DNA of 64,000 nt from Pseudoxanthomonas sacheonensis (GCF_010093305.1 NZ_PDWS01000008.1:101078-165077); one strand, 5' to 3'; positions 1 through 8,790 are shown, numbered from the stretch's first letter. The notes: generated from the letters alone by a model not told the origin. Translations and numbers: made by a program.

Positions 1-375
1 GGTGATGACGTTGTCGCCTTGCAAGAGGTCGTGCTCGGGAGCGACGACCAGGTCCCAGTATTTGGTGTCGATGCGCGGATCGAGAATCTGCACCGCCTTG
101 CTGCCGCGTTCGCGCAGCAGCCGCGTGGCCAGCGCCGCCTGGCGGCCGCAGCCGATGGCCAGCCGCGGCGGCTGCGACAGGGCCTGCGCGAAGCCGGGTC
201 CGAAGGCATGCTCGGCGCCGGCGAAGCTGCGCGGCGCCGACACGCTCCAGGGCAGGCGCGGTTGCAGCCGCCAGTCCTGGGCAGGCCCGCAATCCAGGGC
301 CACGGCCAGTGCGTCGGCCTGGCGGCGGTTTCCTGCATGACCGTCGGTGAGGGTCCAGAGCTGTGTCGAATCCAT
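1..375 (-). CDS. ELM1-family (DUF1022-like) protein, N-terminal part
   Basis: Partial gene: the reading frame stays open from its ATG at 375 to the left edge of the window, giving 125 codons with no stop. The protein starts MDSTQLWTLTDGHAGNRRQ, and DGHAGNRRQADALA (residues 11-24) is the N-terminal signature of the ELM1 / mitochondrial-fission-like family. Bacterial members resemble glycosyltransferases and often sit in LPS gene neighbourhoods. That fits the lipid A, Kdo and O-antigen genes a few kb away. The 3' part and any catalytic region are outside the window. It is divergent from the nitroreductase gene that starts 146 bp further on. The family call rests on the N-terminal motif only, and the biochemical role is not established. 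Confidence 0.7.
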   Translation of the reverse strand, partial: MDSTQLWTLTDGHAGNRRQADALAVALDCGPAQDWRLQPRLPWSVSAPRSFAGAEHAFGPGFAQALSQPPRLAIGCGRQAALATRLLRERGSKAVQILDPRIDTKYWDLVVAPEHDLLQGDNVIT

Positions 376-521
376 GGGTCTGCGGGACTTTGTTCCAGAA
401 ACTAAAACAATCCGTTCCGAACTGGCCGGATGTTGCCATTACCGGGACACTCTACACTGCGCGCCTCGATTTGCGCTGCCCGCGAATCCTTTGAACTACT
501 TGTACCCTCCAAGGATGTGAC

Positions 522-1112
522 ATGTCAGACGTCTTGAACGACAACGCGCTGGACCAGCTGTTCCGTACCGCGCGCACCCAGAATGCCTTCCAGGACCGCC
601 CGGTCGAGGATGCGCAGCTGCATGCGCTGTACGACCTGCTGAAATGGGGCCCGACCTCGGCCAACATGTCGCCGGGACGCTTCGTGTTCGTGAAGTCGCC
701 CGAGGCCAAGGAAAAGCTCAGGCCCGCGCTGTCCGAAGGCAACCTGGCCAAGACCATGATCGCGCCGGTGACCGTGATCGTGGCCTACGACGAAGACTTC
801 CACGAGAAGCTGCCGTATTTGTTCCCGCATACCGATGCCAAGGCCTGGTTCGACGGTCCGCGCGAGAATCGCCACGAGGCCGCCTTCCGCAATGGCAGCC
901 TGCAGGGCGCCTATCTGATCCTGGCCGCCCGTTCGCTGGGCCTGGGTGCCGGTCCGATGTCCGGTTTCGACAATGCCAAGGTCGACGCGGCTTTCTTTGC
1001 CGGTACCGCCATCAAATCCAACTTCCTCGTGAACCTGGGTTATGGCGATCCTGCGGGCGTGTTCGTGCGTTCGCCCCGCTTGTCGTTCGACGAAGCCGCG
1101 CGCATCGAATAG
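522..1112 (+). CDS. RutE/YcdJ-type nitroreductase-family oxidoreductase
   Basis: A 196-aa FMN-dependent nitroreductase-fold protein of exactly the E. coli RutE length. RutE reduces malonic semialdehyde to 3-hydroxypropionate in pyrimidine degradation. Recognisable blocks shared with RutE are [18 protein letters not shown] (about residues 39-56), [44 protein letters not shown] and a C-terminal PRLSFDEA. No other rut gene is nearby, so the physiological substrate here is uncertain and a general quinone/nitro reductase role is possible. The YceI gene follows after 61 bp and could be cotranscribed. The start is the first ATG after an AAGGA-type ribosome binding site. Confidence 0.85.
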   Translation: MSDVLNDNALDQLFRTARTQNAFQDRPVEDAQLHALYDLLKWGPTSANMSPGRFVFVKSPEAKEKLRPALSEGNLAKTMIAPVTVIVAYDEDFHEKLPYLFPHTDAKAWFDGPRENRHEAAFRNGSLQGAYLILAARSLGLGAGPMSGFDNAKVDAAFFAGTAIKSNFLVNLGYGDPAGVFVRSPRLSFDEAARIE

Positions 1113-1173
1113 TTCACTCCGTTCCAACCCGTTTTCTGTTCCCATCCCACCCAAACACCCAAGGAGATCCGCC

Positions 1174-1752
1174 ATGCGCAAGACCCTGCTGGTTGCCGCC
1201 CTGTTCGCTTTCGCCGGTTCGGCTTTCGCCGCGCCGGTCACTTACAAGATCGACCCGAACCACACCAATGTCCTGGCGAGCTGGAGCCACTTCGGGTTCT
1301 CCAATCCCAGCCTCAACTTCGGCCAGGCCGACGGCACGATCGTTTACGACGCCGACAAGGTTTCCGCTTCCAGCGTGCAGGTCACGCTGCCGCTGACCGG
1401 CTTGAGCGCGCTGGCCGACCAGTTCTACGACCATCTGACCAGCGCCGACTGGTTCGATGCGGCCAAGTATCCGTCGGCCACCTTCAAGAGCACCAAGGTG
1501 GAAGCCGCGGGCGAAGGCAAGCTGAAGGTCACCGGCGATCTGACCGTGAAGGGCGTGACCAAGCCGGTGGTGCTGGAGGTCAAATTGAACAAGGCGGGCG
1601 TGCAGCCGCTGGCCAAGCGCGCGGCGGTCGGTTTCGACGCCACTGCGACGGTCAAGCGCAGCGAGTTCGGGCTGGGCAACTACGTGCCGAACGTGAGCGA
1701 CGAAGTGTCGCTGCGCATCACCACCGAGGCGATCGTGCCGAAGGCCGAGTAA
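1174..1752 (+). CDS. YceI-family periplasmic protein
   Basis: A 192-aa exported protein. The start at 1174 is chosen because AAGGAG lies 8 bases upstream and because MRKTLLVAALFAFAGSAFA is a clean Sec signal peptide (cleavage after AFA). The mature part begins APVTYKIDPNHTNVLASW, which is the YceI lipocalin-like N-terminus. It continues with the typical ADWFDAAKYPSATFKST block and ends in the conserved beta strands. YceI proteins form a periplasmic beta-barrel that binds a polyisoprenoid and are induced by base or osmotic stress in E. coli. It may share a transcript with the nitroreductase upstream. A strong hairpin terminator follows directly. Confidence 0.92.
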   Translation: MRKTLLVAALFAFAGSAFAAPVTYKIDPNHTNVLASWSHFGFSNPSLNFGQADGTIVYDADKVSASSVQVTLPLTGLSALADQFYDHLTSADWFDAAKYPSATFKSTKVEAAGEGKLKVTGDLTVKGVTKPVVLEVKLNKAGVQPLAKRAAVGFDATATVKRSEFGLGNYVPNVSDEVSLRITTEAIVPKAE

Positions 1753-2552
1753 GCCTCGCAAGCGATGGGCTTCTGGGACGCTGGCTGCGGATTCGCAGCC
1801 GGCGTTTTTTTGTTCTTTCTTTTCTGCTTTTGTCCTTCATCCCGCGAATGGGAACGAGCGACCTACATACAACCCCAAGAAAAATTCGATCGTCATCCCA
1901 GCGTAAGCTGGGATCCATCTTGATCTTGCTTTTGCTCCTGCATTTGCTTCTGCTTCTGCCTCCTCCCTTGCGCGCAGCGCAGCGCAGGGGAGGATTGGGG
2001 AGGGGCGCTCTTGATCTTGCTCTAGCTTTTAATTTTTCTCCGAAGCAAAAAGCATTTCGCGCTACGCGCGAGTCACTTTTCTTTGAACGGCAAAGAAAAG
2101 TAACCAAAAGAAAGCCGCCCTAGCGACGCGCCCAACGATGGAGCCGTTGGGTCCGCAAGCGGGCCGGGAATTTTTGGAAGCAGCATCCTGCTGCTCCAAA
2201 AACGGCGCACATCCCTGTGCGCCGCCCCTTCGGGGTTTATCCCGGCCCGCTTGCCGCGCCTCACGGGTATTGAAAGAGCAAAAGCCGAAGGCGCAAGCAA
2301 GATCAAGATCAAGATGGATGACCAGCCATTCGGCTGTTGAAAAGCGCTTCCAGCGTTCGCTGGGATGACGATTGGAGGGTTGATGGGCAGAGAGGTTGCA
2401 GCAGGAGGCTGAGCAGCAGAGGGCTCGCGATGAAGCGGTCCCGCGTGCATTGGTCTGCCGACCTGACCTGTCGCACCCCTCACAATCCCTCCATTCCAGC
2501 CCCCACAGCCGCCTGCTAGACTGCAAACCCCCGAAACACCGACCAAACCCCC
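1753..2552. repeat. Gene-free 800 bp holding a 484-bp composite repeat with inverted ends
   Basis: No convincing gene lies between the yceI-like gene and the zinc-finger gene. From 1889 to 2372 the DNA is bounded by inverted copies of ATCGTCATCCCAGCG, each forming its own small hairpin with CGCTGGGA. Just inside the left end is CCATCTTGATCTTGC, and its complement GCAAGATCAAGATCAAGATGG is near the right end. The interior has a TTTCTTTG...CAAAGAAAAGTAACC hairpin (about 2087-2110) and a CCAAAAACGGCGCACA block. Open frames inside give low-complexity protein. It looks like a nonautonomous repeat of the kind dispersed in xanthomonad genomes. No transposase is present. Confidence 0.6.
1783..1812 (+). 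terminator. Rho-independent terminator after the yceI-like gene
   Basis: GGCTGCG and CGCAGCC form a 7-bp stem with a GATT loop, followed by GGCG and seven T residues. It lies 30 bp after the stop codon. Confidence 0.85.
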
Positions 2553-2750
2553 ATGACCCAGACCGCCACCGCGCCCGCCAATGCCGAGAAGCGCTACACC
2601 GTGCATCGCAGCGACCTGCCGCTGAGCTGTCCGTTGCCGTCGATGGCGTTGTGGAACTCGCATCCGCGCGTGTACCTGGCCATCGAGGATGCGCCGGACA
2701 AGGAAGTGCAATGCCCATACTGCGGCTCGCATTTCGTCCTTGCCGATTGA
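2553..2750 (+). CDS. Small zinc-finger (zf-CHCC type) protein
   Basis: A 65-aa protein with Cys in DLPLSCPLPS, His in NSHPRVYLAI, and CPYCGSHF near the C-terminus. This is the C-x(n)-H-x(n)-C-x2-C arrangement of the zf-CHCC domain. The same domain forms the mitochondrial complex I accessory subunit NDUFS6, and stand-alone bacterial copies of about 60-70 aa are common. In gammaproteobacteria such genes often sit beside LPS glycosyltransferase genes, as here. The gene ends 25 bp before the glycosyltransferase start, so the two are probably cotranscribed. The metal is presumably zinc. The cellular role of the bacterial proteins is not known. Confidence 0.85.
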   Translation: MTQTATAPANAEKRYTVHRSDLPLSCPLPSMALWNSHPRVYLAIEDAPDKEVQCPYCGSHFVLAD

Positions 2751-2775
2751 CCATGCGCGCACGGGCACCGCGCCG

Positions 2776-3918
2776 ATGCGCCGCCTGACGGTAGTCCAAC
2801 TGCTCCCCGCGCTCGAATCAGGCGGCGTCGAGCGTTCCACACTCGAGATCTCGCAGGCGCTGGTCGGGGCCGGCCACCGGGCCATCGTCGTTTCCGCGGG
2901 CGGCCGCCTGTTGCCTGCCTTGCAGAAGACCGGCGCCGAACATATCGCGCTGGATATCGGGCGCAAGTCGTTGCTGACCCTTCGCCACATACCCACGCTG
3001 CGGAAACTGTTCGTCGGCGCGCGCGCCGACATCGTGCATGCGCGTTCGCGTCTGCCCGCCTGGTTGGGCTGGAAGGCAGTACAAGGCATCAAGCAGGCGC
3101 AACAGCCGCACTTCGTCACCACCATGCATGGGCTCAATTCGCCCGGCCGCTACAGCGCGGTCATGACTTATGGCGAACGCGTGATCTGCGTTTCCGACAC
3201 CGTGCGCGGTTATCTGCTGCGGCACTATCCGAAAACGGATGCGGGCAAGTTGCGGGTGATACCGCGCGGGATAGACACGGCTCAGTTTCCGCGCGCGGCG
3301 TATCCCGCTCCGGCACTGCGTTCCGAGTTCGCAAGCCAACACCCGCAGCTCGCGGGCGAAGGCCCCCTGTTGCTGCTGCCCGGTCGCGGTACCCGCTTGA
3401 AGGGCCACATCGATGCGTTGCGCCTGCTCGCCGGCCTGCGCCGCAGCGGCAGCGATGCGCGCCTATGGCTGCCCGGCGCGCGCGAAACCGGGCGCGAGGA
3501 TTACATCGCCGAGATGGAAGCCGAGGCCGCCAAGCTGGGCATCGCGGAGGCGACGGCTTTCGCCGCCGCCACTGCCCGCATCGCCGATGCCTATGCCGCG
3601 TCCGACCTGGTGCTCCAGCTTTCGCGCAAGCCGGAATCCTTCGGACGCACCGTGATCGAAGCGCTGTCGGTCGGCCGCCCCGTGCTGGGCTGGGCGCATG
3701 GCGGGGTGGGCGAATTGCTGGCGGAACTGCAGCCGCAAGGCGCGGCCCCGCCTTTCGACGAAGCCGCGTTGCTCGCGCAGGCCGAAGCGCTGCTGGCCCA
3801 TCCGCCGTCGCCTTTGGCTAGGATGCCCTATACCCTGCGTGCGATGCAGAACGCCACGCTGGATCTTTACCAAGAACTCGTTGCTCAAGAGCTCGTTGCT
3901 CAAGAGCTCGCCGGATGA
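2776..3918 (+). CDS. GT4-family glycosyltransferase (LPS)
   Basis: A 380-aa GT-B-fold enzyme of family 4. The start at 2776 places the protein at VVQLLPALESGGVERS, the glycine-rich acceptor-side loop expected at the N-terminus; the upstream in-frame extension lies inside the zinc-finger gene. The donor-site signature is KPESFGRTVIEALSVGRP followed by GGVGELL, the E-x7-E motif of GT4. It probably transfers a sugar from a nucleotide donor to the LPS core or O-antigen in the cytoplasm. Its stop overlaps the next start by four bases (ATGA), so translation is likely coupled to the O-antigen ligase-like gene. The sugar and linkage cannot be read from sequence. A direct repeat near the C-terminus encodes a repeated QELVA. 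Confidence 0.87.
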   Translation: MRRLTVVQLLPALESGGVERSTLEISQALVGAGHRAIVVSAGGRLLPALQKTGAEHIALDIGRKSLLTLRHIPTLRKLFVGARADIVHARSRLPAWLGWKAVQGIKQAQQPHFVTTMHGLNSPGRYSAVMTYGERVICVSDTVRGYLLRHYPKTDAGKLRVIPRGIDTAQFPRAAYPAPALRSEFASQHPQLAGEGPLLLLPGRGTRLKGHIDALRLLAGLRRSGSDARLWLPGARETGREDYIAEMEAEAAKLGIAEATAFAAATARIADAYAASDLVLQLSRKPESFGRTVIEALSVGRPVLGWAHGGVGELLAELQPQGAAPPFDEAALLAQAEALLAHPPSPLARMPYTLRAMQNATLDLYQELVAQELVAQELAG

Positions 3919-5246
3919 ACTCGCCGATGAATCAGAACGCGCTTCCCGCCGACAACATCGCCTCCGCTGCCGGCCATGGCTGGCGCTGGGCGCCCGCCTG
4001 GGTGCTCGCCTTCGTCGCCCTGTGGCCCACGCCCGGCATAGCCGAAGGGGTGATGGTGCTGGGCGCGCTGGCGGCGATCGCGCGGCTGCTGCTGGTGCGT
4101 TTCCGCGGCGGCATGCGCTTGCTCAGCGGACCGGCCTGGGCGCTGACCAGCGCCTTGTTCCTGGCTTATTGGACGCCGCAACTGATCTCCGCATTCGATG
4201 CGGCCGACATTTCGCGCGCGTTCTACAAAGTCGGCACCGGCCTGCGCTACCTGCCGTTCCTGTGGCTGGTGGCGGCCGCGGTGGCCAATGAAAAAGGCCG
4301 GCGCACCACCTTCGGCGGGCTGGCGATCATCGTGACGGTGTGGACGGTCGACGCCTTGCTGCAGGTGGTGTTCGGCACCAGCCCGGTGTTCTGGGGGCTG
4401 GACCAGCTGAAGCAGCTCGTCAGCGGTCACGGCATGTGCAGCGCCGAAGACACCCTGGCGCTGGACCGCCTCAGCGGCTTCCTGGGTCCATGCAATCTGA
4501 AACTGGGCGTGGTGCTGGCCAGCCTGTCGCCGTTCGCGTTGTTCGCGTTCGGCAAGCGTTTCGGCATGCTCGGCTGGGTGCTGGCGTCGGCGGCGATCGG
4601 TCTGGTGATCCTGCTGGCCGGCGCGCGCGCCGCGTGGCTGACCTACGGGTTGGTGCTGGTGTTTTCAGGCTGGCGCTTGCTGGGTTGGAAGAAGCTGCTG
4701 GCCGTGTTCGCGTTCGGCGCGTTGTCGCTGGTCGTGTTGAACCTGGTGTCGCCGCAGTTCCGCGAGCGCATCGAGCGCACCACGCAGGCGCTGGCCGCGG
4801 ACGAAAGCGGCGTGGACGTGGCCCTGTCCGGACGCGCGCAGATCTGGCGCGCGGCCACCTGCATGATCGGCAAGCATCCCATCAACGGCGTGGGCACGCG
4901 CAATTTCCGCCAGGAATATCCCGCCTGCGATCCATCGCCCGGCACGCAGCCGGCCTGGGGCGCGGGGCCTGCGCATCACGCCCACCAGATCGTGCTGGAA
5001 ATCCTGGCCGAAACCGGCGCGATCGGCCTGTTGCTGTGGCTGGCCGGCGCGGCGCTGGCCTGGCGCGCCTGGAGATACGCCACGCCGGAAGCCCGCGAAC
5101 GCGCGCGCCCTGCCATGTTGGCGCTGGGCGTCACCGTGTTTCCTTTCAATACCCACCTGGCGTTCTATTCCACCTTCTGGGGCGGACTGGCGTTGATGCT
5201 GGCGGCGTTGTATTCGGGCAGTTTGCTGGCCAGGGACAATGACTGA
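3915..5246 (+). CDS. O-antigen ligase-family (Wzy_C) membrane protein
   Basis: A 443-aa polytopic inner-membrane protein with about 10-12 hydrophobic segments. It has the Wzy_C signature ALSGRAQIWRAATCMIGKHP, then GVGTRNF and a His-rich periplasmic loop (AHHAHQIVLEILAETGAIG). This is the layout of WaaL, which joins undecaprenyl-linked O-antigen to lipid A-core, and also of Wzy polymerases. It is placed between a glycosyltransferase and a lipid A-type acyltransferase, with four-base and eight-base overlaps. Ligase is the more likely reading, but WaaL and Wzy cannot be separated by sequence alone. Confidence 0.85.
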   Translation: MNSPMNQNALPADNIASAAGHGWRWAPAWVLAFVALWPTPGIAEGVMVLGALAAIARLLLVRFRGGMRLLSGPAWALTSALFLAYWTPQLISAFDAADISRAFYKVGTGLRYLPFLWLVAAAVANEKGRRTTFGGLAIIVTVWTVDALLQVVFGTSPVFWGLDQLKQLVSGHGMCSAEDTLALDRLSGFLGPCNLKLGVVLASLSPFALFAFGKRFGMLGWVLASAAIGLVILLAGARAAWLTYGLVLVFSGWRLLGWKKLLAVFAFGALSLVVLNLVSPQFRERIERTTQALAADESGVDVALSGRAQIWRAATCMIGKHPINGVGTRNFRQEYPACDPSPGTQPAWGAGPAHHAHQIVLEILAETGAIGLLLWLAGAALAWRAWRYATPEARERARPAMLALGVTVFPFNTHLAFYSTFWGGLALMLAALYSGSLLARDND

Positions 5247-6138
5247 AGCAAGCAAGGCGCGTTGCTGGTTCATCGTGCCGCTGGAATTGCTGGCCAAGTC
5301 CATCGCCCGGCTGCCGCAACCGATGCTGGTGCGGCTGGGCAGCGTGCTGGCCGTGCTGATGCGACCGCTGCTGGGCAAGCGCCGACGCTACGCGCGCATC
5401 AACCTGGACCTGTGTTTTCCTGCGTTGGATATAGCGCAGCGTGAGCGCCTGCTGACCGACAATCTGCGCGCCACGGCCACCGGCGCGCTGGAACTGCTGC
5501 GCGCCTGGTACGCACCAGCGTCGGCGCTGGAAGGCCTGGCCGAGGTCGAAGGGCTCGAACATCTTCGCGCTGCCACCGCGTCGGGACGCGGCGTGCTGTT
5601 GTTCGGCGGCCATTTCACCCATTCCGAACTGGCCGCGCGCCTGCTGCAGCAAGCCTCCGGGCAACCGGTGCACGTAGTGGTACGTCGCAACAACAACCGC
5701 TGCCTGGAAGCGATGTTCGATAGCGCACGCCGTCGCGCGTTCGCCGGCACCATCGCCAAGAAAGATGTGCGCGGCTTGCTGCGCACGCTGTCGCAGGGAG
5801 GCGTGGTGGCGTATTCGGCCGATCAGAATTTCACTTATCAAAATGCCTTCGTACCGTTCTTCGGCATTGCCGCGGCCACGCTGACCGCCACGCCGGACCT
5901 GGCCCGCCGCGGCAAGGCGGTGGTGCTGCCGTTCTGGTTCCACCGTGGCGGCGACGGTCGCTACCGCCTGCGCATAGAGCCGCAATGGAGCGGTTGGCCC
6001 AGCAACGATCCGGCGGCCGACGCAGCGCGTTACATGAGCGAACTGGAACAGGTCGTACGCCAGCATCCCGAGCAATACCTGTGGGTGCACCGGCGTTTCA
6101 AGACCCGGCCGCCGGGCGAAGCCAGCGTCTACCGATAG
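5239..6138 (+). CDS. LpxL/HtrB-family acyltransferase (first copy)
   Basis: A 299-aa member of the lysophospholipid/lipid A secondary acyltransferase family. The catalytic HX4E motif is HFTHSE at residues 125-130, followed by the conserved FVPFFGIAAAT block (supply of Asp/Gln-Asn in AYSADQNF) and the C-terminal EQYLWVHRRFKTRPPGE. It overlaps the ligase-like gene by eight bases and is the last gene of the operon. A second family member (6338-7276, minus strand) lies convergent to it. The two presumably add different acyl chains to Kdo-lipid A, or this one may act on another envelope glycolipid. The exact acyl donor and position cannot be told. Confidence 0.87.
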   Translation: MTEASKARCWFIVPLELLAKSIARLPQPMLVRLGSVLAVLMRPLLGKRRRYARINLDLCFPALDIAQRERLLTDNLRATATGALELLRAWYAPASALEGLAEVEGLEHLRAATASGRGVLLFGGHFTHSELAARLLQQASGQPVHVVVRRNNNRCLEAMFDSARRRAFAGTIAKKDVRGLLRTLSQGGVVAYSADQNFTYQNAFVPFFGIAAATLTATPDLARRGKAVVLPFWFHRGGDGRYRLRIEPQWSGWPSNDPAADAARYMSELEQVVRQHPEQYLWVHRRFKTRPPGEASVYR

Positions 6139-6334
6139 GATGGGCCCCGGCCCACCATTGCCATCTTCCAGGCACCGACGGCAATGAGCGAAACAATGCT
6201 CGACTCTCCGCCGTGCCCAAACCTCACGTTGGCGCATGGCGAAACAACTTTCGAATCAACCGATGAATCTCGAAGCGATGCTCCCATTGCCATCGTTGTC
6301 CGACGGATGGCAATGGCGGGCCGGGGCCCGCCCT
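6136..6334. repeat. Inverted repeat pair between the two acyltransferase genes
   Basis: Arms at 6136-6165 and 6306-6334 are near-perfect inverted copies (TAGGATGGGCCCCGGCCC then CACCATTGCCATC). Each arm has its own GGGCCCCGGCCC palindrome. The left arm starts on the stop codon of the upstream gene. The 140 bp between them shows no gene. The GGGC/GCCC hairpin belongs to a family also found near 19294, 26770, 38694, 42480 and 59754. It could also act as a bidirectional terminator for these convergent genes. Confidence 0.7.
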
Positions 6335-6337
6335 ATG

Positions 6338-7276
6338 TCATTGGTAAAGCTTCCCGCGCCCGTCCGGCTGGCGTTTGAAACGGCGATGGATCCACAGATA
6401 TTGCGCCGGCGCCTTGCGCACCATCGCTTCGATCGCCGCCATCACCCGCGCGGTATCGGCGGTGGCGTCCTGGGAAGGGAATTCCTCGAAGGCAGGCGAC
6501 AGCCGCAGGGTGTAGCCGCCATCGGCGCGGCGCTCGTGCGCGAAGGCGATCACGCTGGCGCCCGATAGCCGCGACAACTGGTGGGTGGAGGTGAGGCTGT
6601 AGGCCGGCAGGCCGAAGAACGGCACGAATACGCTTTCGCCGCGGCGCGTGTCCTGGTCCGGCGCGAACCACAGCAGCCCGCCCTGCTTCAGATGCTTCAA
6701 CGCCGGCCGCAGCTCCTCGCGGGTGAACATGTGCGCCGCATAGCGCAAGCGCCCGCGTTTGACCGCCCATTCCATCGCGCCCTGGTCGTGCGGGCGGTAC
6801 ATGCCGGCCAGCGGCGCGTAATCGCACATCAGCCGCGCGGCGATCTCCAGGGTGGTGAAGTGGCCGGAAATCACGATCACGCCACGCCCGCCCGCGCGCG
6901 CCGCTTCAAGATGCTCCAGCCCCTCCACCTGCAGCCCGCGCCGCATCGGCTGCACGCTGCCCCACCAGGCGCGGGCGAATTCGAACAGGCCGATGCCCAG
7001 TTCGGAAAAACTCCGGTACACCAGCGACGCCTGCTGCGCGGCATCCAGCTCCGGGAAGCACAGAGCGATGTTGCGTTCGGCCACGCGGCGGCGGTCGCGC
7101 AGCACCATATGCAGGAATCTGCCCACCAGTCTTCCCAGGCCGCGCTGCAGGGGCCATGGCAGGCGCGCCAGCAAGGCGGCCAGGCCGATGCCCAGCCATG
7201 CCGGCCATTGGCGCAAACCCTTCGGCGCCGGATCGTTGTCGCTGCGGAGACTTTCAACGCGGTCGAGTTTGGCCAT
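6338..7276 (-). CDS. Lipid A lauroyl acyltransferase, LpxL/HtrB type (second copy)
   Basis: A 312-aa inner-membrane acyltransferase that transfers an acyl chain from acyl-ACP to Kdo2-lipid IVA. It has an N-terminal hydrophobic stretch (about residues 28-58), the RNIALCFPELD block, catalytic HX4E as HFTTLE (residues 139-144), YRPHDQGAMEW, FAPDQDTRRGESVFVPFFG and the C-terminal QYLWIHRRFKRQPDG. All are diagnostic of LpxL/LpxM. It is closer to canonical HtrB than the copy at 5239. It is divergent from waaA with only about 38 bp between starts, so their promoters overlap. This suits joint control of Kdo addition and late acylation. Confidence 0.9.
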   Translation of the reverse strand: MAKLDRVESLRSDNDPAPKGLRQWPAWLGIGLAALLARLPWPLQRGLGRLVGRFLHMVLRDRRRVAERNIALCFPELDAAQQASLVYRSFSELGIGLFEFARAWWGSVQPMRRGLQVEGLEHLEAARAGGRGVIVISGHFTTLEIAARLMCDYAPLAGMYRPHDQGAMEWAVKRGRLRYAAHMFTREELRPALKHLKQGGLLWFAPDQDTRRGESVFVPFFGLPAYSLTSTHQLSRLSGASVIAFAHERRADGGYTLRLSPAFEEFPSQDATADTARVMAAIEAMVRKAPAQYLWIHRRFKRQPDGRGKLYQ

Positions 7277-7314
7277 ACAGCGATTCTAACGGTTCAGTTG
7301 GTTATCCTTCCGCG

Positions 7315-8631
7315 ATGCGGATGGACCTGACCGAGCGTTTCCTGCGTGGCCTGTATTCAGCCACGCTCTATGTACTGACGCCGGTCACGGTCTACCACCT
7401 GATCTGGCGCGGTTTCCGTTTCCGCGAATATTTCCAGCGCTGGAACGAGCGTTACGCCTCCTACGGGCAGCAGCCGGAAGCGCGCATCGACGTCTGGCTG
7501 CACGCGGTGTCGGTGGGCGAAGTCAACGCCGCGGTGCCGGTGGTCGACGCGCTGCGCCGCACGCATCCGCAACTGCGCTGGCTGGTGACCACCATCACTC
7601 CGACCGGCTCCGAGCGCGTGCGTGCGCTGTGGGGCGAAGGCGTCCAGCACGTCTACGTGCCCTACGATCTGCCGGGAGCGATCTCGCGTTTCCTCGGCCA
7701 CTACCGCCCGCGGCTGGCGCTGGTGATGGAAACCGAGCTGTGGCCCAATCTGCTGCTCGGCTGCCGCGACCAGGGCATTCCCACCTATCTGCTCAACGCG
7801 CGGCTCTCGGCGCGTTCGCTGCGCGGCTACCGCGTGCTGGCGCCGTTGATTTCGCGGGTGGTGCGCACGCTCAAGCGCATCGGCGCGCAATCCGCGCCGG
7901 ACGGCAAGCGTTTCATCGCCCTGGGCGCCACCCCGGGCGGGGTGATGGACACGGGCAACCTCAAGTTCGACATCGCCGCGCCGGAAGGCCTGGCCGCTTT
8001 CGTGCAGGCCTTCGGTGACCATGCGGGCCGGCGGCCGGTGTGGATCGCGGCCAGCACCCATGAGGACGAGGAAGCGGCTGTCATCACGCTGCACCGCAAT
8101 CTGCGGCGGCGCTGGCCGAACCTGTTGCTGCTATGGGCGCCCCGGCATCCGGAACGCTTCCCGCGCGTCGCCGAGCAGGCGCAGTCGGCCGGCTGGAAAG
8201 TCGCCACCCGCCGCAAATCGACCTGGCCCGCTGCCGATGACGAGGTGTTCGTGATCGATACGCTGGGCGAGCTGATGCCGTTCTACGCCTGCGCCGAAGT
8301 CGCCTTCGTCGGCGGCAGCCTGCAACCGATCGGCGGGCACAACCTGCTGGAGCCGGCGGCGGTAGGCACGGCCATGGTGACAGGGCCCCATCTGCACAAC
8401 TTCGCCGAGATCTCCAAACGCCTGAAGGAAGCCGGCGCCTTGCTGATCGCCCAGGATGCGCAGGGTATCGAGGCGGCGATCGGTCAATTGCTGGAGGATG
8501 CGGCGAAGCGGCAGGCGATGGTGGATGCCGGTCGCGCGCTGGTGGAACAGGGGCGTGGCGCACTCGCCAAGACCCTGCAGATGATCGATGCCGATCTCCC
8601 GGTAGGCCGGGGCTACGCCCCCGACGCATGA
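7315..8631 (+). CDS. waaA: 3-deoxy-D-manno-octulosonic acid transferase
   Basis: A 438-aa CMP-Kdo:lipid A transferase. After an N-terminal membrane anchor (about residues 10-30) comes WLHAVSVGEVNAA. Its Glu69 matches the catalytic base of the family. LVTTITPTGSERV, METELWPNLL, LLNARLS, WIAASTHEDEE, the FVGGSLQPIGGHNLLEP donor-site signature and a GTAMVTGPHLHNF block all follow. The start was set at 7315 because the frame upstream crosses the lpxL start region; an ATG at 7321 is an alternative. The last nine residues (VGRGYAPDA) are encoded by a copy of a dispersed GTAGG..CGGGGCTACG..CCCCGAC repeat, so the natural C-terminus has been overwritten by a repeat. Confidence 0.92.
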   Translation: MRMDLTERFLRGLYSATLYVLTPVTVYHLIWRGFRFREYFQRWNERYASYGQQPEARIDVWLHAVSVGEVNAAVPVVDALRRTHPQLRWLVTTITPTGSERVRALWGEGVQHVYVPYDLPGAISRFLGHYRPRLALVMETELWPNLLLGCRDQGIPTYLLNARLSARSLRGYRVLAPLISRVVRTLKRIGAQSAPDGKRFIALGATPGGVMDTGNLKFDIAAPEGLAAFVQAFGDHAGRRPVWIAASTHEDEEAAVITLHRNLRRRWPNLLLLWAPRHPERFPRVAEQAQSAGWKVATRRKSTWPAADDEVFVIDTLGELMPFYACAEVAFVGGSLQPIGGHNLLEPAAVGTAMVTGPHLHNFAEISKRLKEAGALLIAQDAQGIEAAIGQLLEDAAKRQAMVDAGRALVEQGRGALAKTLQMIDADLPVGRGYAPDA

Positions 8632-8729
8632 AACCCGACGGTACACGATGACCCGTAGGTCGGGGCTACGTCCCCGACGTATGGGATGTTGAGGGTGCGC
8701 GTGGTGTCGGGGGCGTAGCCCCGACCTAC
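8602..8729. repeat. Three copies of a CGGGGCTACG palindromic repeat at the 3' end of waaA
   Basis: Copies at 8602-8625 and 8655-8678 read GTAGGYCGGGGCTACG then YCCCCGAC. A third at 8705-8729 is inverted. The first copy lies inside the waaA reading frame and ends four bases before its stop. The block fills the space between the convergent waaA and tolC genes. Confidence 0.8.
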
Positions 8730-8735
8730 AAACAA

Positions 8736-8761
8736 TTACGGCGGACCGAAGTCCGCCGTAA
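8736..8761. terminator. Perfect 11-bp hairpin terminator (tolC side)
   Basis: TTACGGCGGAC and GTCCGCCGTAA form an 11-bp stem. The loop is CGAA on the plus strand and UUCG in minus-strand RNA, an extra-stable tetraloop. On the minus strand it is followed by TTGTTTGT, so it most likely ends the pcm-tolC transcript. Confidence 0.75.
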
Positions 8762-8790
8762 TCGATATTGCTTTCGGAGACGATGCTTCG

